Shown piece after piece: positions 1 through 6,580 of a stretch of 21,406 nt of DNA; positions within the stretch are counted from its first letter, which is position 1, and each line of letters opens with the position of its first letter. The position numbers were made by a program, and so were the translations under genes. Where the stretch lies: positions 1 through 21,406 of the forward strand of contig DGUV01000001.1 of assembly GCA_002395775.1 (NCBI GenBank), read 5' to 3'. This DNA comes from Prevotellaceae bacterium UBA4301 (GTDB lineage: Bacteria; Bacteroidota; Bacteroidia; Bacteroidales; Bacteroidaceae). Below the pieces are notes generated by a model. That model made no database searches, was not told the DNA's origin, and saw only the letters and a list, made by a program, of their open reading frames with translations.

Positions 1-1
1 T

Positions 2-298
2 GTAGAAATATCTTTTCATGGGTTGGCTTATGACCAACGTCGCGTCACCTATCGCGACCGCCGTTACATTCTTCATGGCTTTGCCTATCAGGAGGACTTC
101 TACCATCCCGACTACAAGCGCAACCCGCCCAAGGAGGGCCAGAAGGACTATCGCCGCACGCTCTACTGGAATCCCGACCTGAAGCTCGACAAGAACGGCG
201 AAGCCCATGTCACCCTCTACAACAACAGCCGCCGTACCCAAATCAAAGTCGAGGCCAACGGAATGACCAGCGAGGGAGGTTTTTTGTATAACAAATAA
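2..298 (+). CDS. 3' end of a large surface/carboxypeptidase-regulatory-like protein (partial)
   Basis: The reading frame is open from the left edge and ends at TAA 296-298, so only the last 98 or so residues are visible; the real start lies outside the window. The tail contains FYHPDYKRNPP, then DYRRTLYWNPDLKLDKNGEA, then HVTLYNNSRRTQIKVEANG. From memory, a YRRTLYWNP...L..G.A.V.FYN pattern is typical of the C-terminus of long Bacteroidales proteins that combine macroglobulin-like MG2 and carboxypeptidase-regulatory-like domains, often with a TonB-plug domain, which are exported to the cell envelope. The final stretch would be a beta-rich module. The family is inferred from this tail only; the substrate is unknown. 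The next gene downstream is on the opposite strand, and the only strong hairpin between them is at 434-473. Confidence 0.6.
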   Translation, partial: VEISFHGLAYDQRRVTYRDRRYILHGFAYQEDFYHPDYKRNPPKEGQKDYRRTLYWNPDLKLDKNGEAHVTLYNNSRRTQIKVEANGMTSEGGFLYNK

Positions 299-412
299 GG
301 TGAAGCTAAAACACAACAGGAAACTATAAAACGGTACATTTTTAGGCGTAAAAACTGGGTGCAGAATTTGGAATTAACGTACATAATCCATAAATTTGCT
401 GCATTAATCATC

Positions 413-440
413 TACAACAGAGCAACTGACAAGCCTCGGG
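413..440 (+). repeat. 28-nt dispersed 3'-UTR element, copy A
   Basis: The sequence TACAACAGAGCAACTGACA followed by AGCCTCGGG matches, in 25 and 26 of 28 positions without gaps, the minus-strand sequences at 15144-15171 and 16414-16441, which lie directly after the stop codons of the two barrel genes. Here the element lies 114 bp after the stop codon of the partial gene, in the same orientation relative to that gene. Its CCTCGGG end forms the start of the hairpin at 434-473. Function unknown. Confidence 0.55.
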
Positions 441-473
441 GCGACTCACCGAAAGGAGAGAGTCGCCCCGAGG
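434..473. terminator. Perfect 14-bp hairpin between convergent genes, probable bidirectional terminator
   Basis: CCTCGGGGCGACTC at 434-447 pairs perfectly with GAGTCGCCCCGAGG at 460-473 across a 12-nt loop. It lies 32 bp past the stop codon of the minus-strand isomerase-like gene and 135 bp past that of the plus-strand gene. Neither side has a clean T-run (TTCGTTT on plus; CTTGTCAGTT on minus), so factor-independent termination is an inference from the stem strength and position. Confidence 0.6.
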
Positions 474-505
474 TTCGTTTCGTAAGCCTGTCTAAGTCGT
501 TCTTT

Positions 506-1741
506 TTACTCCTGTGGCTGCAGGGTGGCGAGCATGGCCTCGAGCAGTTCGGCCTGGTGGCCGGGGAGGAGGATGTGGTGGTTGCCGATGGGCTGGGTGA
601 GGAAGTAGTGGGCTTGCGAGGGGTTGGCAAGCTGGATGACGAACTGCGTGCGGCAGAGGTTGGGGCGCGAGAGGCCGCGCAGGAGGCGCCCTTGGGCGAT
701 GAAGTGGCGGCTGAGGTCGCCAGAGAGTTTGAAGAGGGTGACGGGCCCGGGGGCCATGTGGCCGCGGATGCCGATGCCGATGCCGGACTCGAAGTGGGTG
801 TCGAGTTCGTAGCTGGTGACCATGTCGAGGGGTATGGTGCAGTGGGCGAGGGTGATTTGGCCTGTCTGGGGGTCGATGGAGGCGGGATTGGCCTGGAAAC
901 CGGAGACTCCGAGCAGGGAGCGGGCCACGGCCATGGAGAGCATGGCGGGGACGTCGCCTTCGCAGGTGGCCACGAGGCCCTGGGCGTTGAGGCGCGCGAG
1001 GGCGAGGCAACCGGTGTTGCGGAGGGCGGTGAGGAGGTCGAAGCAGCGAAGGGTGAAGCCCTGAAGGCGGTGGCGCTGGACGAGGGTCTCGAGGCCTGCC
1101 TGGATGGCTTCGGCTCCGGTAAGGGAGGAGGTGATGGCATGGGGCGCAGAGGAGGCGGTGAAGCAGCGGAGCGTGGGGGCGACGGAGCTGGGAAGGGCGT
1201 CGAGGAGCTCGCGGATGGGGATGTCGATGAGCTGGACGCCGAGCTGCTGGCTGACGGCCTGCGGGCAAGGCTGGCTGGCGATGAGCCAGTCGGAGGGCTG
1301 GCCAATGATGCCGTAGCGGGCGCCTCGCAGCTGGCGGCGGGCACGGGCCACGCGCAATAGTACGCCGATGCGGTGGCTGACATAGGGGGCGGGGCCGTGG
1401 AGGATTTCGCCGGGGATGTTGTGCTGGCGCAGGTGGGAGAGTATCTCCATGCTGGCGGCCAGCGAGTTGGCGCTGTCGGAGGCGAGCAGAAGCAGGGGAT
1501 GGGGGAGCTGCGACGGGCGGAGGGGCGAGTCGGGGGAACTGAGGAGTTGGAGGAACTGATTCTCGGTGCCGCCGGTGCGGACGTAGATGAGGCTGAGGGG
1601 CGACTGGCCGTAGGTGGAGAAGTCGGGGCCGACGAGGTCGTGGTCGATGCGGAGCTGGCTGAGGAACTCGCGGGTGGACTGGGCCACGCTGTGCTCATCG
1701 TGGAGGGGGGAGGTGAGGGTGTAGATGGCTATGTCTTTCAT
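506..1741 (-). CDS. Fucose/arabinose-isomerase-like protein of unknown substrate
   Basis: This 411-residue protein starts at the ATG at 1741 and has no signal peptide, so it is probably cytoplasmic. The C-terminal half resembles the L-fucose/L-arabinose isomerase fold: FTLRCFDLLTALRNTGCLALARLN is followed by TCEGDVPAML (about residues 259-268), which corresponds in position and sequence type to the acidic metal-binding CESD motif of fucose isomerases. The N-terminal part (SPLHDEHSVAQSTREFL) is weakly conserved. At about 410 residues it is shorter than true FucI (about 590), so the activity could differ. Its start lies 27 bp after the stop codon of the RsiV-like lipoprotein, suggesting one transcript. 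The DNA is strongly skewed, with a G-rich plus strand, which creates long overlapping ORFs in other frames; this frame was chosen because the motifs are coherent. Confidence 0.6.
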   Translation of the reverse strand: MKDIAIYTLTSPLHDEHSVAQSTREFLSQLRIDHDLVGPDFSTYGQSPLSLIYVRTGGTENQFLQLLSSPDSPLRPSQLPHPLLLLASDSANSLAASMEILSHLRQHNIPGEILHGPAPYVSHRIGVLLRVARARRQLRGARYGIIGQPSDWLIASQPCPQAVSQQLGVQLIDIPIRELLDALPSSVAPTLRCFTASSAPHAITSSLTGAEAIQAGLETLVQRHRLQGFTLRCFDLLTALRNTGCLALARLNAQGLVATCEGDVPAMLSMAVARSLLGVSGFQANPASIDPQTGQITLAHCTIPLDMVTSYELDTHFESGIGIGIRGHMAPGPVTLFKLSGDLSRHFIAQGRLLRGLSRPNLCRTQFVIQLANPSQAHYFLTQPIGNHHILLPGHQAELLEAMLATLQPQE

Positions 1742-1768
1742 GATGTTGTGTGTGTGGGGGAGAATGGG

Positions 1769-2608
1769 TTACTTGGCGAGCAGGCGGCGCCCGGTGGCAT
1801 TGAGGAAGGGCGGTAGCTGGTCGTAGGGGATGACGTAGGAGGGCATGCCTGCGGCGTAGGGGGCTATCTCGTACTGCTGATAGGTGAAGACGAGTCCGTT
1901 CTGCTGGAAGCTGGGTTCGGTCTGAGGCAGGGGCAGGGCGTAGAGCTGGACGTCGAGGAGGCAGTTCTGGAGTTCTTCCTCAGTCTTGACATCGAAGTAT
2001 TCCATGAGGCCCTTCTTGGCCAGCTCGTCCCACTCGGGACTGCGCAGGCGGGAGAGGATGTTGGTGCCCATCTGCCGGCCGTCGGACTTGCGGAAGCTGA
2101 GGCCCTGGGAGAGGGTGCCGCCGTGGGCGCCGCCAGTGTATTCGTAGTACTGGAGGTCGAGGGTGACGAGGCGTGGGGTCTCGTAGCCGGGGCTGACGGT
2201 GAGCGAGCGCTCGAAGGGGGCATCGGAGTCGAAGTCGCTGCGGGCCTCGCGCATCTCGCGGAGGTAGTGGGAGAGGTAGTAGCGGGCCAGGGAGTCGGCG
2301 TCGGCGATGGGGCCGTCGTAGTAGCCGCCCAGGGCTTCGTTGAGCTGTTCCATGACGGCCTGGGCTGCGCTCTGGCTGTCGAAGGGGGGAAGGTGGAGTG
2401 TGACGTGGGCGCTGTCCTTTGCGGTCCCGGCGGACAGGCTAATGTCGGTGGCGGGCACGCCCTGGGAGGACGGCGACGCGGACCCCTTGGAGGGCGAGGA
2501 GGCGGGAGCCTGAGGCTGGGAGGAGGTGAGCGACTGGGGGGCGTCGTGGCAGGCGCCGAGGGAGAGGAGGGCCGTGAGGGCCAGAGGGAAAATGTGACGT
2601 TTCTTCAT
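1769..2608 (-). CDS. RsiV-like lipoprotein with DUF4163 and DUF3298 domains
   Basis: This 279-residue protein begins with a lipoprotein signal peptide ending LLSLGAC, with the lipidated cysteine at residue 20. A Ser/Pro-rich linker follows (about residues 24-55). The globular part has DUF4163-type features, including YEYTGGAHGG (157-164 for YTGGAHGG), and ends with a DUF3298-type segment (FTYQQYEIAPYAAGMPSYVIPYDQLPPFL). This pair of domains is known from the anti-sigma factor RsiV, where it binds lysozyme, and from many Bacteroidota lipoproteins without a sigma-factor partner. No sigma factor is adjacent here, so an anti-sigma role is not supported. It is the first gene of a probable two-gene minus-strand unit with the isomerase-like gene. 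Confidence 0.8.
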   Translation of the reverse strand: MKKRHIFPLALTALLSLGACHDAPQSLTSSQPQAPASSPSKGSASPSSQGVPATDISLSAGTAKDSAHVTLHLPPFDSQSAAQAVMEQLNEALGGYYDGPIADADSLARYYLSHYLREMREARSDFDSDAPFERSLTVSPGYETPRLVTLDLQYYEYTGGAHGGTLSQGLSFRKSDGRQMGTNILSRLRSPEWDELAKKGLMEYFDVKTEEELQNCLLDVQLYALPLPQTEPSFQQNGLVFTYQQYEIAPYAAGMPSYVIPYDQLPPFLNATGRRLLAK

Positions 2609-2640
2609 TCTTATCGGTTTGTTTGCGTTGTTGGATGATG

Positions 2641-2648
2641 CGAAGATA
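2641..2648 (-). promoter_or_regulatory. Candidate -7 box (TATCTTCG) for the RsiV-like lipoprotein unit
   Basis: On the minus strand TATCTTCG lies 32 bp upstream of the lipoprotein start and fits TAnnTTTG with one mismatch. No good TTTG box is seen about 20 bp further upstream; the region there is A/T-rich. It shares a 96-bp divergent intergenic region with the AraC promoter. Confidence 0.4.
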
Positions 2649-2692
2649 CGAAAAAAGATTGAAGATGAAAAATAGGGGATGGATTTTTTTAT

Positions 2693-2700
2693 TATCTTTG
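2693..2700 (+). promoter_or_regulatory. -7 box (TATCTTTG) directly ahead of the AraC-type gene
   Basis: TATCTTTG exactly matches the Bacteroidota -7 consensus TAnnTTTG. Its last base is only four bases before the ATG at 2705, so transcription would begin at or very near the start codon. No clear TTTG box is seen 19-21 bp upstream. Confidence 0.55.
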
Positions 2701-2704
2701 CAGC

Positions 2705-3592
2705 ATGTTAGTAGATACAATTTCACTTCAGCTGTACGGCCACACCGAGAATTGGGTGGGGCATGGCAAGATGTTCCTTCACGAACAGTTCTGGATGCTG
2801 CACGAGTTTGACATTCGTGGCCGCGAGTTCCTCTTCAGCACGCAACCTTATCTGCTGCGCGAATTGCGCGTGGTGTGGGTGCGCCGCGGATGGGCCAATT
2901 ACAACTTCAACCTGGTGGACTACCACTTTGTGGAAGGCGACGTGGTGGTGTTCTATAGCGATACGCTGGTGGAGAAGAAGGAGGTGTCGGAAGACTTTGA
3001 GTTCGATGCCTTCCGCTACGATGGATTGGTGAGACAGTTGTCGGAGGTGGGCATCACGGACACGGAGACACATCCTACCTTCGTGCGTCTGCATCTGGAC
3101 GAGAAGTCGCTGCCCGTGGTGAGCAAGCACTTCGAGCTGGTGTGGGAGATGACACGGCTGAGGAAGTTCCCGAAGGAGAATATCTATATGCTCATCCGTT
3201 CGCTGTTGCTGTACGTGGGTCAGCTGTATGACTCCCGGATGAAGGGGCCGAAGGGGACGCGCCAGGAGGTGATGATGAATCGCTTCATCGACCTGGTGAG
3301 CCGCTATGCGGGGAGCGAGCGCAAGATACCCTTCTATGCGGGGAAATTGAATCTGGACGCTCACTACCTGAGTTCCTTCGTGAAGAAGCAGAGCGGGCGC
3401 ACAGTGATGCAGTGGGTCAACGAGTCGGCACTGAAGGAGGTGAAGGTGTGGCTGGCCTACAGCACTGAGACGGTGACGAAGATTGCCAAGCGGATGAAGT
3501 TTGCCGACACACCGGCGTTGAGCAAGTTCTTCCGTCGCGAGACGGGCATGGCTCCGCTGGAGTACCGCAGAAGCAGAAGGGGAAGTGAGTGA
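2705..3592 (+). CDS. AraC-family transcriptional regulator
   Basis: This 295-residue protein has an N-terminal cupin-like sensing region with no recognisable ligand motif and a C-terminal AraC/XylS DNA-binding domain (about residues 195-290). The second helix-turn-helix is clear: VTKIAKRMKFADTPALSKFF followed by RRETGMAPLEYRR, which has the F...S.FSR.F/K...G.TP..YR layout of the family. The start used is the ATG at 2705; because the -7 box ends four bases earlier, the message would be leaderless or start from a later ATG (2771 or 2795). It is divergent from the RsiV-like lipoprotein and may regulate it, which is inference. A strong terminator follows at 3685-3715. Confidence 0.85.
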   Translation: MLVDTISLQLYGHTENWVGHGKMFLHEQFWMLHEFDIRGREFLFSTQPYLLRELRVVWVRRGWANYNFNLVDYHFVEGDVVVFYSDTLVEKKEVSEDFEFDAFRYDGLVRQLSEVGITDTETHPTFVRLHLDEKSLPVVSKHFELVWEMTRLRKFPKENIYMLIRSLLLYVGQLYDSRMKGPKGTRQEVMMNRFIDLVSRYAGSERKIPFYAGKLNLDAHYLSSFVKKQSGRTVMQWVNESALKEVKVWLAYSTETVTKIAKRMKFADTPALSKFFRRETGMAPLEYRRSRRGSE

Positions 3593-3601
3593 GTCGGGGG
3601 A

Positions 3602-3619
3602 TGACTCGCTCGGGGTTCG
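3602..3619. repeat. 18-nt copy of the tRNA-Lys 3' end
   Basis: TGACTCGCTCGGGGTTCG here is identical to 3719-3736, the 3' acceptor strand and T-arm of the tRNA-Lys gene as seen on the plus strand. The copies are direct repeats 117 bp apart and the match ends abruptly inside the T-loop. This is what an attachment-site scar at a tRNA gene would look like, but no integrase or element lies between them. The copy also pairs with 3587-3595 to form a small hairpin overlapping the araC stop codon. Confidence 0.5.
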
Positions 3620-3684
3620 CGCTCGGCTTGCCGCTTGCGTAATGTAATGGAGCAAGAACCCTCGGGTGAGGACCTTGAGCGATA

Positions 3685-3715
3685 AAAAAGAGGAGCCTTA
3701 AAGGTTCCTCTTTTT
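3685..3715. terminator. Bidirectional intrinsic terminator between the AraC gene and tRNA-Lys
   Basis: AAAAAGAGGAGCCT at 3685-3698 pairs with AGGTTCCTCTTTTT at 3702-3715 (14 bp with one G-T pair, 3-nt loop). Runs of T follow the stem on both strands, so it can end the AraC transcript rightward and the tRNA-Lys transcript leftward. Confidence 0.85.
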
Positions 3716-3718
3716 CTG

Positions 3719-3791
3719 TGACTCGCTCGGGGTTCGAACCCGAGACCCCAACATTAAAAGTGTTGTGCTCTACCAGCTGAGCTAGCGAGTC
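3719..3791 (-). tRNA. tRNA-Lys (anticodon UUU)
   Basis: The minus strand folds into a full 73-nt cloverleaf. The acceptor stem GACTCGC/GCGAGTC has 7 perfect pairs, the D-arm is GCTC-AGCTGGTA-GAGC, the anticodon arm is CAACA-CTTTTAA-TGTTG with anticodon TTT, and the T-arm is TCGGG-TTCGAAC-CCCGA. The discriminator base is A and the CCA end is not encoded (CAG follows), as is common in Bacteroidota. It is the only tRNA in the window, has a promoter at 3832-3839, and is followed by the terminator at 3685-3715. Confidence 0.95.
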
Positions 3792-3831
3792 AGCCTCGTG
3801 TGGCAAGTGCCCTATTCAGGGTTTGCGGGTG

Positions 3832-3839
3832 CAAAGGTA
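3832..3839 (-). promoter_or_regulatory. -7 box (TACCTTTG) for tRNA-Lys
   Basis: On the minus strand TACCTTTG matches TAnnTTTG exactly and lies 40 bp upstream of the 5' end of the mature tRNA. The upstream 20-25 bp are T-rich, without a unique TTTG box at the ideal spacing. Confidence 0.55.
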
Positions 3840-3879
3840 CAACAAAATTTTAGAATTAAAAAGCTTAAGGATTAAAAAT

Positions 3880-3893
3880 TGCATCGCGATGCA
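3880..3893 (-). terminator. Possible terminator after the AI-2E-family transporter gene
   Basis: The perfect palindrome TGCATCGCGATGCA lies 9 bp past the transporter's stop codon and is followed on the minus strand by ATTTTTAAT. As a hairpin it would have a 5-bp stem with a CGCG loop, so it is a weak candidate. Confidence 0.35.
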
Positions 3894-3902
3894 TGGTTTT
3901 TT

Positions 3903-4973
3903 CTATTCCTTCAGCACAAAGCGACGGTAGTAGGAGAGGCAGAGAGTGGTCAGGGGCAGGGCTATGATGAGCCCGATGAAGCCCAGCAGCGACCCCCAAA
4001 TGGAGAGCGAAAGCAGGATGACGGCGGGATTGAGCCCCATGACCTGGCCCATGATGCGGGGAGTGAGGTACATGTCCTGGATGGTCTGCACCACGGCAAA
4101 GACGGCCAGTGCCATGAGGAGGATAATCCAGAAACTCTGTCCCGTCTCGAAACTCTTCATGAGGGCCAGGATGATGGTGGGGACGAATCCGATGAGCTGC
4201 ATGTAGGGAATGAGGTTGAGCAGGCCGATGAAGAGTCCCAGGCCCACGGCCAGAGGGAAGTCGATGATGAGGAATCCGATGCTGAAGAGAATGCCCACGA
4301 TGAAGGCGATGAGTGACTGGCCGCGGAAGTAGGAGTTCATACCCCGCTCCACGTCGCCAATCAGTTGGGTGGCAAAGGGGCGCTGCTCGGCAGGGATGAG
4401 GTTGATGAAGCCGGTGCTGACTTTCTCATAGTCGAGCAGGATGAAGAAGAGGTAGAGGAAGACTACGAAGACCGTGAAGATGCCTGCGATGAAGCCCAGG
4501 GTCTGATAGATGACGTTCCAGATTTGAGACAGACCGGCTTGAAGGGCATCCATGACGTTGTCCTGCTGGATGAGCTGGACGATGGAGTTATCGCTGAGGA
4601 ACTGTTTGATGAACTTGTCGATGCTGTCGGCTATGGTGTTCTCGCCCAGATACTTGTGGGCCAGCGGGGCGATGTATTCGCTCAGCTTGGTCACCTCCCC
4701 AATCATGGGGGGCACGATGAGGAACATGATGCCCGTGAGCGCGGCCAGCACCAGGATGAGAGCCACGACAATGCTCACAACGCGGTTGCGCAGGCGGCAA
4801 CGGTATTGGAGGAAACGCACGAGGGGATAGATCATGTAGGCCAGCAACCAGGCGATGAAGAAGGGCAGCAGGACGGAGCTGAGACGATTGATGAGCCAAC
4901 CTATGGCCACAATGATGGCAGCCCCAAGGGCTCCGCGTATGAAGCTGTCGAAGGTAATCTTTTTTTCTAACAT
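3903..4973 (-). CDS. AI-2E family transporter (PerM/UPF0118)
   Basis: This 356-residue membrane protein starts at the ATG at 4973 (MLEKKITFDSF); a longer start at 5021 would overlap the upstream tdk coding region and is unlikely. It has about eight hydrophobic segments. An N-terminal group (GALGAAIIVAIGWLINRL, VLLPFFIAWLLAYMIYPLV) is followed by a soluble amphipathic middle (about residues 105-170) and a C-terminal block with PLAVGLGLFIGLLNLIPYMQ and TIQDMYLTPRIMGQVMGLNP. The order, the middle domain and the conserved LNLIPY and L.P.IMG...GLNP motifs are those of the AI-2E/PerM transporter family. Its substrate is not predictable; export of autoinducer-2 is proven for few members. It follows tdk by 5 bp and should share its transcript. 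Confidence 0.88.
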   Translation of the reverse strand: MLEKKITFDSFIRGALGAAIIVAIGWLINRLSSVLLPFFIAWLLAYMIYPLVRFLQYRCRLRNRVVSIVVALILVLAALTGIMFLIVPPMIGEVTKLSEYIAPLAHKYLGENTIADSIDKFIKQFLSDNSIVQLIQQDNVMDALQAGLSQIWNVIYQTLGFIAGIFTVFVVFLYLFFILLDYEKVSTGFINLIPAEQRPFATQLIGDVERGMNSYFRGQSLIAFIVGILFSIGFLIIDFPLAVGLGLFIGLLNLIPYMQLIGFVPTIILALMKSFETGQSFWIILLMALAVFAVVQTIQDMYLTPRIMGQVMGLNPAVILLSLSIWGSLLGFIGLIIALPLTTLCLSYYRRFVLKE

Positions 4974-4978
4974 AGTCC

Positions 4979-5644
4979 TTATTTTTGGCCCTTTGTCACC
5001 TCCAGATAACAATGGCGGCACAGGGGTTCGTACTCTTGTTTTTCGCCCAGCATCACCTGCTTGTCACCTGCCACGGTGCGATGGCTCACATAGGCCAGTG
5101 CGCCGCAGCGGACGCAGATGGCGTGCTGCTTGCTCACGTCGTCGGCAATGGCGCACAAGGCCGGCATAGGGCCAAAGGGACGGCCCTGGAAGTCGAGGTC
5201 GAGCCCGGCGACAATCACGCGCACTCCCCGAGAGGCCAATTCCTGGCAGACATCGACAATGCCCGGGTCGAAGAACTGTGCCTCGTCGATGCCCACCACC
5301 TCGTTGTCGGCCGACATGAGGAGGATGCTGGCCGAGGAATCGACGGGGGTGCTGGGGATGGAGTTGCCTTCGTGCGAAACGACGTCTTCCTCGGAATAGC
5401 GGGTGTCGATGGACGGTTTGAAGATTTCTACACGCTGCCTGGCAAACTTCGCCCGCTTCATGCGGCGAATGAGTTCCTCGGTCTTGCCCGAAAACATGGA
5501 GCCACAAATGACTTCCACACGCCCCTGGCGCATAATCTCACCGTTGAACTCCGTTCTTCGACTTCCACGACTCGGCCAAGCCTGCGTGCCCGCGACTTGG
5601 TTCTCGCTGCTCTTGTCGTTTCGTTCTGCTATCGTGAGTGACAT
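4979..5644 (-). CDS. tdk: Thymidine kinase, type II
   Basis: This 221-residue enzyme phosphorylates thymidine to dTMP in the salvage pathway. Visible features are the P-loop GSMFSGKT (residues 48-55), the DEAQFF Walker-B/lid motif (120-125), the GLDLDFQGRPFGP segment and four zinc cysteines, C177, C180, C209 and C212. The ATG at 5644 was chosen because the -7 box at 5677-5684 places the transcript start just upstream. From that start about 40 residues precede the conserved RVEVICGSMFSGKT block, more than I recall for Bacteroides homologues (about 15). A later ATG at 5533 (MRQGRVEVICG) would give 184 residues and cannot be excluded. It is the first gene of a two-gene unit with the AI-2E-family transporter. 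Confidence 0.93.
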   Translation of the reverse strand: MSLTIAERNDKSSENQVAGTQAWPSRGSRRTEFNGEIMRQGRVEVICGSMFSGKTEELIRRMKRAKFARQRVEIFKPSIDTRYSEEDVVSHEGNSIPSTPVDSSASILLMSADNEVVGIDEAQFFDPGIVDVCQELASRGVRVIVAGLDLDFQGRPFGPMPALCAIADDVSKQHAICVRCGALAYVSHRTVAGDKQVMLGEKQEYEPLCRHCYLEVTKGQK

Positions 5645-5676
5645 GTCCGTCTTTAATAAAAGGTTAATTTTCTGGG

Positions 5677-5684
5677 CAAAGATA
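5677..5684 (-). promoter_or_regulatory. -7 box (TATCTTTG) for tdk
   Basis: The minus strand has TATCTTTG, an exact TAnnTTTG match, 32 bp upstream of the ATG at 5644. It supports 5644 or 5533 rather than any farther upstream start. No obvious TTTG is seen at -33. Confidence 0.55.
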
Positions 5685-5758
5685 AAGAAATATTGTGAAT
5701 TTTGCGCTTGGAAGCTCTGAAAAAGTGACGCATGTGTAATTTTTTTGTGGAGCGAGAA

Positions 5759-5788
5759 TTGAGAATTGTGAATTAATTCGTATTTTTG
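5759..5788 (+). promoter_or_regulatory. Promoter of the rsmI operon (TTG, 19 bp, TATTTTTG)
   Basis: TTG at 5759-5761 is followed after 19 bp by TATTTTTG at 5781-5788, a full match to the Bacteroidota -33/-7 pattern. The possible TTG start codon at 5786 lies inside the -7 box and so cannot be in the transcript, which fixes the rsmI start at the ATG at 5798 with a leader of only a few bases. Confidence 0.65.
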
Positions 5789-5797
5789 TCCGTGAAT

Positions 5798-6580
5798 ATG
5801 GGAACATTGTATGTTGTACCTACTCCGGTGGGCAACCTGGAGGACATTACCATGCGTGCCCTCCGTGTGCTGCGCGAGGCCGACCTTATCCTGGCCGAGG
5901 ACACGCGTACGTCGGGAAACCTCCTGCGCCACTTCGACATCCATCGCCCCATGCTCTCGTTCCATAAGTTCAACGAGCATCAGGTGGTGACGGGCATCGT
6001 CGACCGCCTGTGCGGGGGCGAGACTATGGCCTTGGTCAGCGATGCGGGTACACCGGGCATCAGCGACCCTGGCTACCTGTTGGTGCGCGAGGCCATACGT
6101 GCCGACGTGGAAGTCATCACTCTGCCTGGTGCCACAGCTTTCGTGCCGGCCCTGGTGTCGTCGGGCTTGCCTTGCGACAAGTTCTGCTTCGAGGGTTTCC
6201 TGCCTCAGAAGAAGGGGCGGCTCACCCGGTTGCAGGAACTGAAAGGGGAAGCGCGTACAATGATTTTCTACGAAAGCCCCCACCGCGTGGTGAAGGCCCT
6301 GGAGCAGTTTATCGAAGTGTTTGGAGCGGAGCGCCCGACTTCGGTGTGCCGCGAGATTTCGAAGGTGCACGAGCAGAGCGTGCGCGGCACACTGGCCGAG
6401 GTCCTGGCCCACTTCACGCAGGAAGAGCCACGGGGCGAATTTGTCATCATCGTCGGGGGGAGCAAGGACGAGGGCAGCACAGAAACTGACACTGAGACGG
6501 AAAACACGGAGGAAACCGTAAATCCCCGAAAATTATCGAAATATCAACGCAAACAATTGGAAAAGGAGAATAGACTATGA
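5798..6580 (+). CDS. rsmI: 16S rRNA (cytidine-1402 2'-O)-methyltransferase RsmI
   Basis: This 260-residue enzyme transfers a methyl group from S-adenosylmethionine to the 2'-OH of C1402 in the ribosomal decoding centre. It has the tetrapyrrole-methylase fold with the N-terminal VPTPVGNLEDIT motif (about 7-17), AEDTRTSGNLLRHF (33-46), the SAM-binding SDAGTPGISDPG (81-92) and the LPGATAFVPALVSSGLP and FYESPHRV segments. The last 35 or so residues form a Glu/Thr-rich then Lys-rich tail (TETDTETENTEE, then KYQRKQLEKENRL) beyond the usual end of the fold. The ATG at 5798 is preferred over TTG 5786 because the latter is in the promoter. The TGA stop overlaps the next ATG (ATGA), indicating translational coupling. 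Confidence 0.95.
   Translation: MGTLYVVPTPVGNLEDITMRALRVLREADLILAEDTRTSGNLLRHFDIHRPMLSFHKFNEHQVVTGIVDRLCGGETMALVSDAGTPGISDPGYLLVREAIRADVEVITLPGATAFVPALVSSGLPCDKFCFEGFLPQKKGRLTRLQELKGEARTMIFYESPHRVVKALEQFIEVFGAERPTSVCREISKVHEQSVRGTLAEVLAHFTQEEPRGEFVIIVGGSKDEGSTETDTETENTEETVNPRKLSKYQRKQLEKENRL

Larger units (their letters stand above)
299..505. other. Intergenic region between convergent genes; no gene seen
   Basis: This 207-bp gap separates the partial plus-strand gene from the minus-strand isomerase-like gene. It is AT-rich up to about 430. The only structures I see are a 28-nt element at 413-440, also found behind the two outer-membrane barrel genes, and the perfect hairpin at 434-473. No convincing ORF or promoter with a downstream gene is visible. 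Confidence 0.6.

Noticed and set aside
359..1360. 333-codon plus-strand ORF opposite the isomerase-like gene
   Set aside because: Its translation is Gly/Glu/Ala low complexity and is the codon-bias shadow of the minus-strand gene, whose motifs are coherent. Another 428-codon minus frame there is a Ser/Pro-only shadow.
1769..2608. Anti-sigma factor RsiV proper
   Set aside because: Only the extracytoplasmic DUF4163/DUF3298 part is shared; it is a lipoprotein without the cytoplasmic anti-sigma domain, and no sigma factor gene is nearby.
5645..6412. Upstream extension of the tdk frame giving a 477-residue fusion
   Set aside because: The added part is antisense to rsmI and passes through both promoters; the tdk -7 box at 5677-5684 lies inside it, so it is not translated from the tdk transcript.
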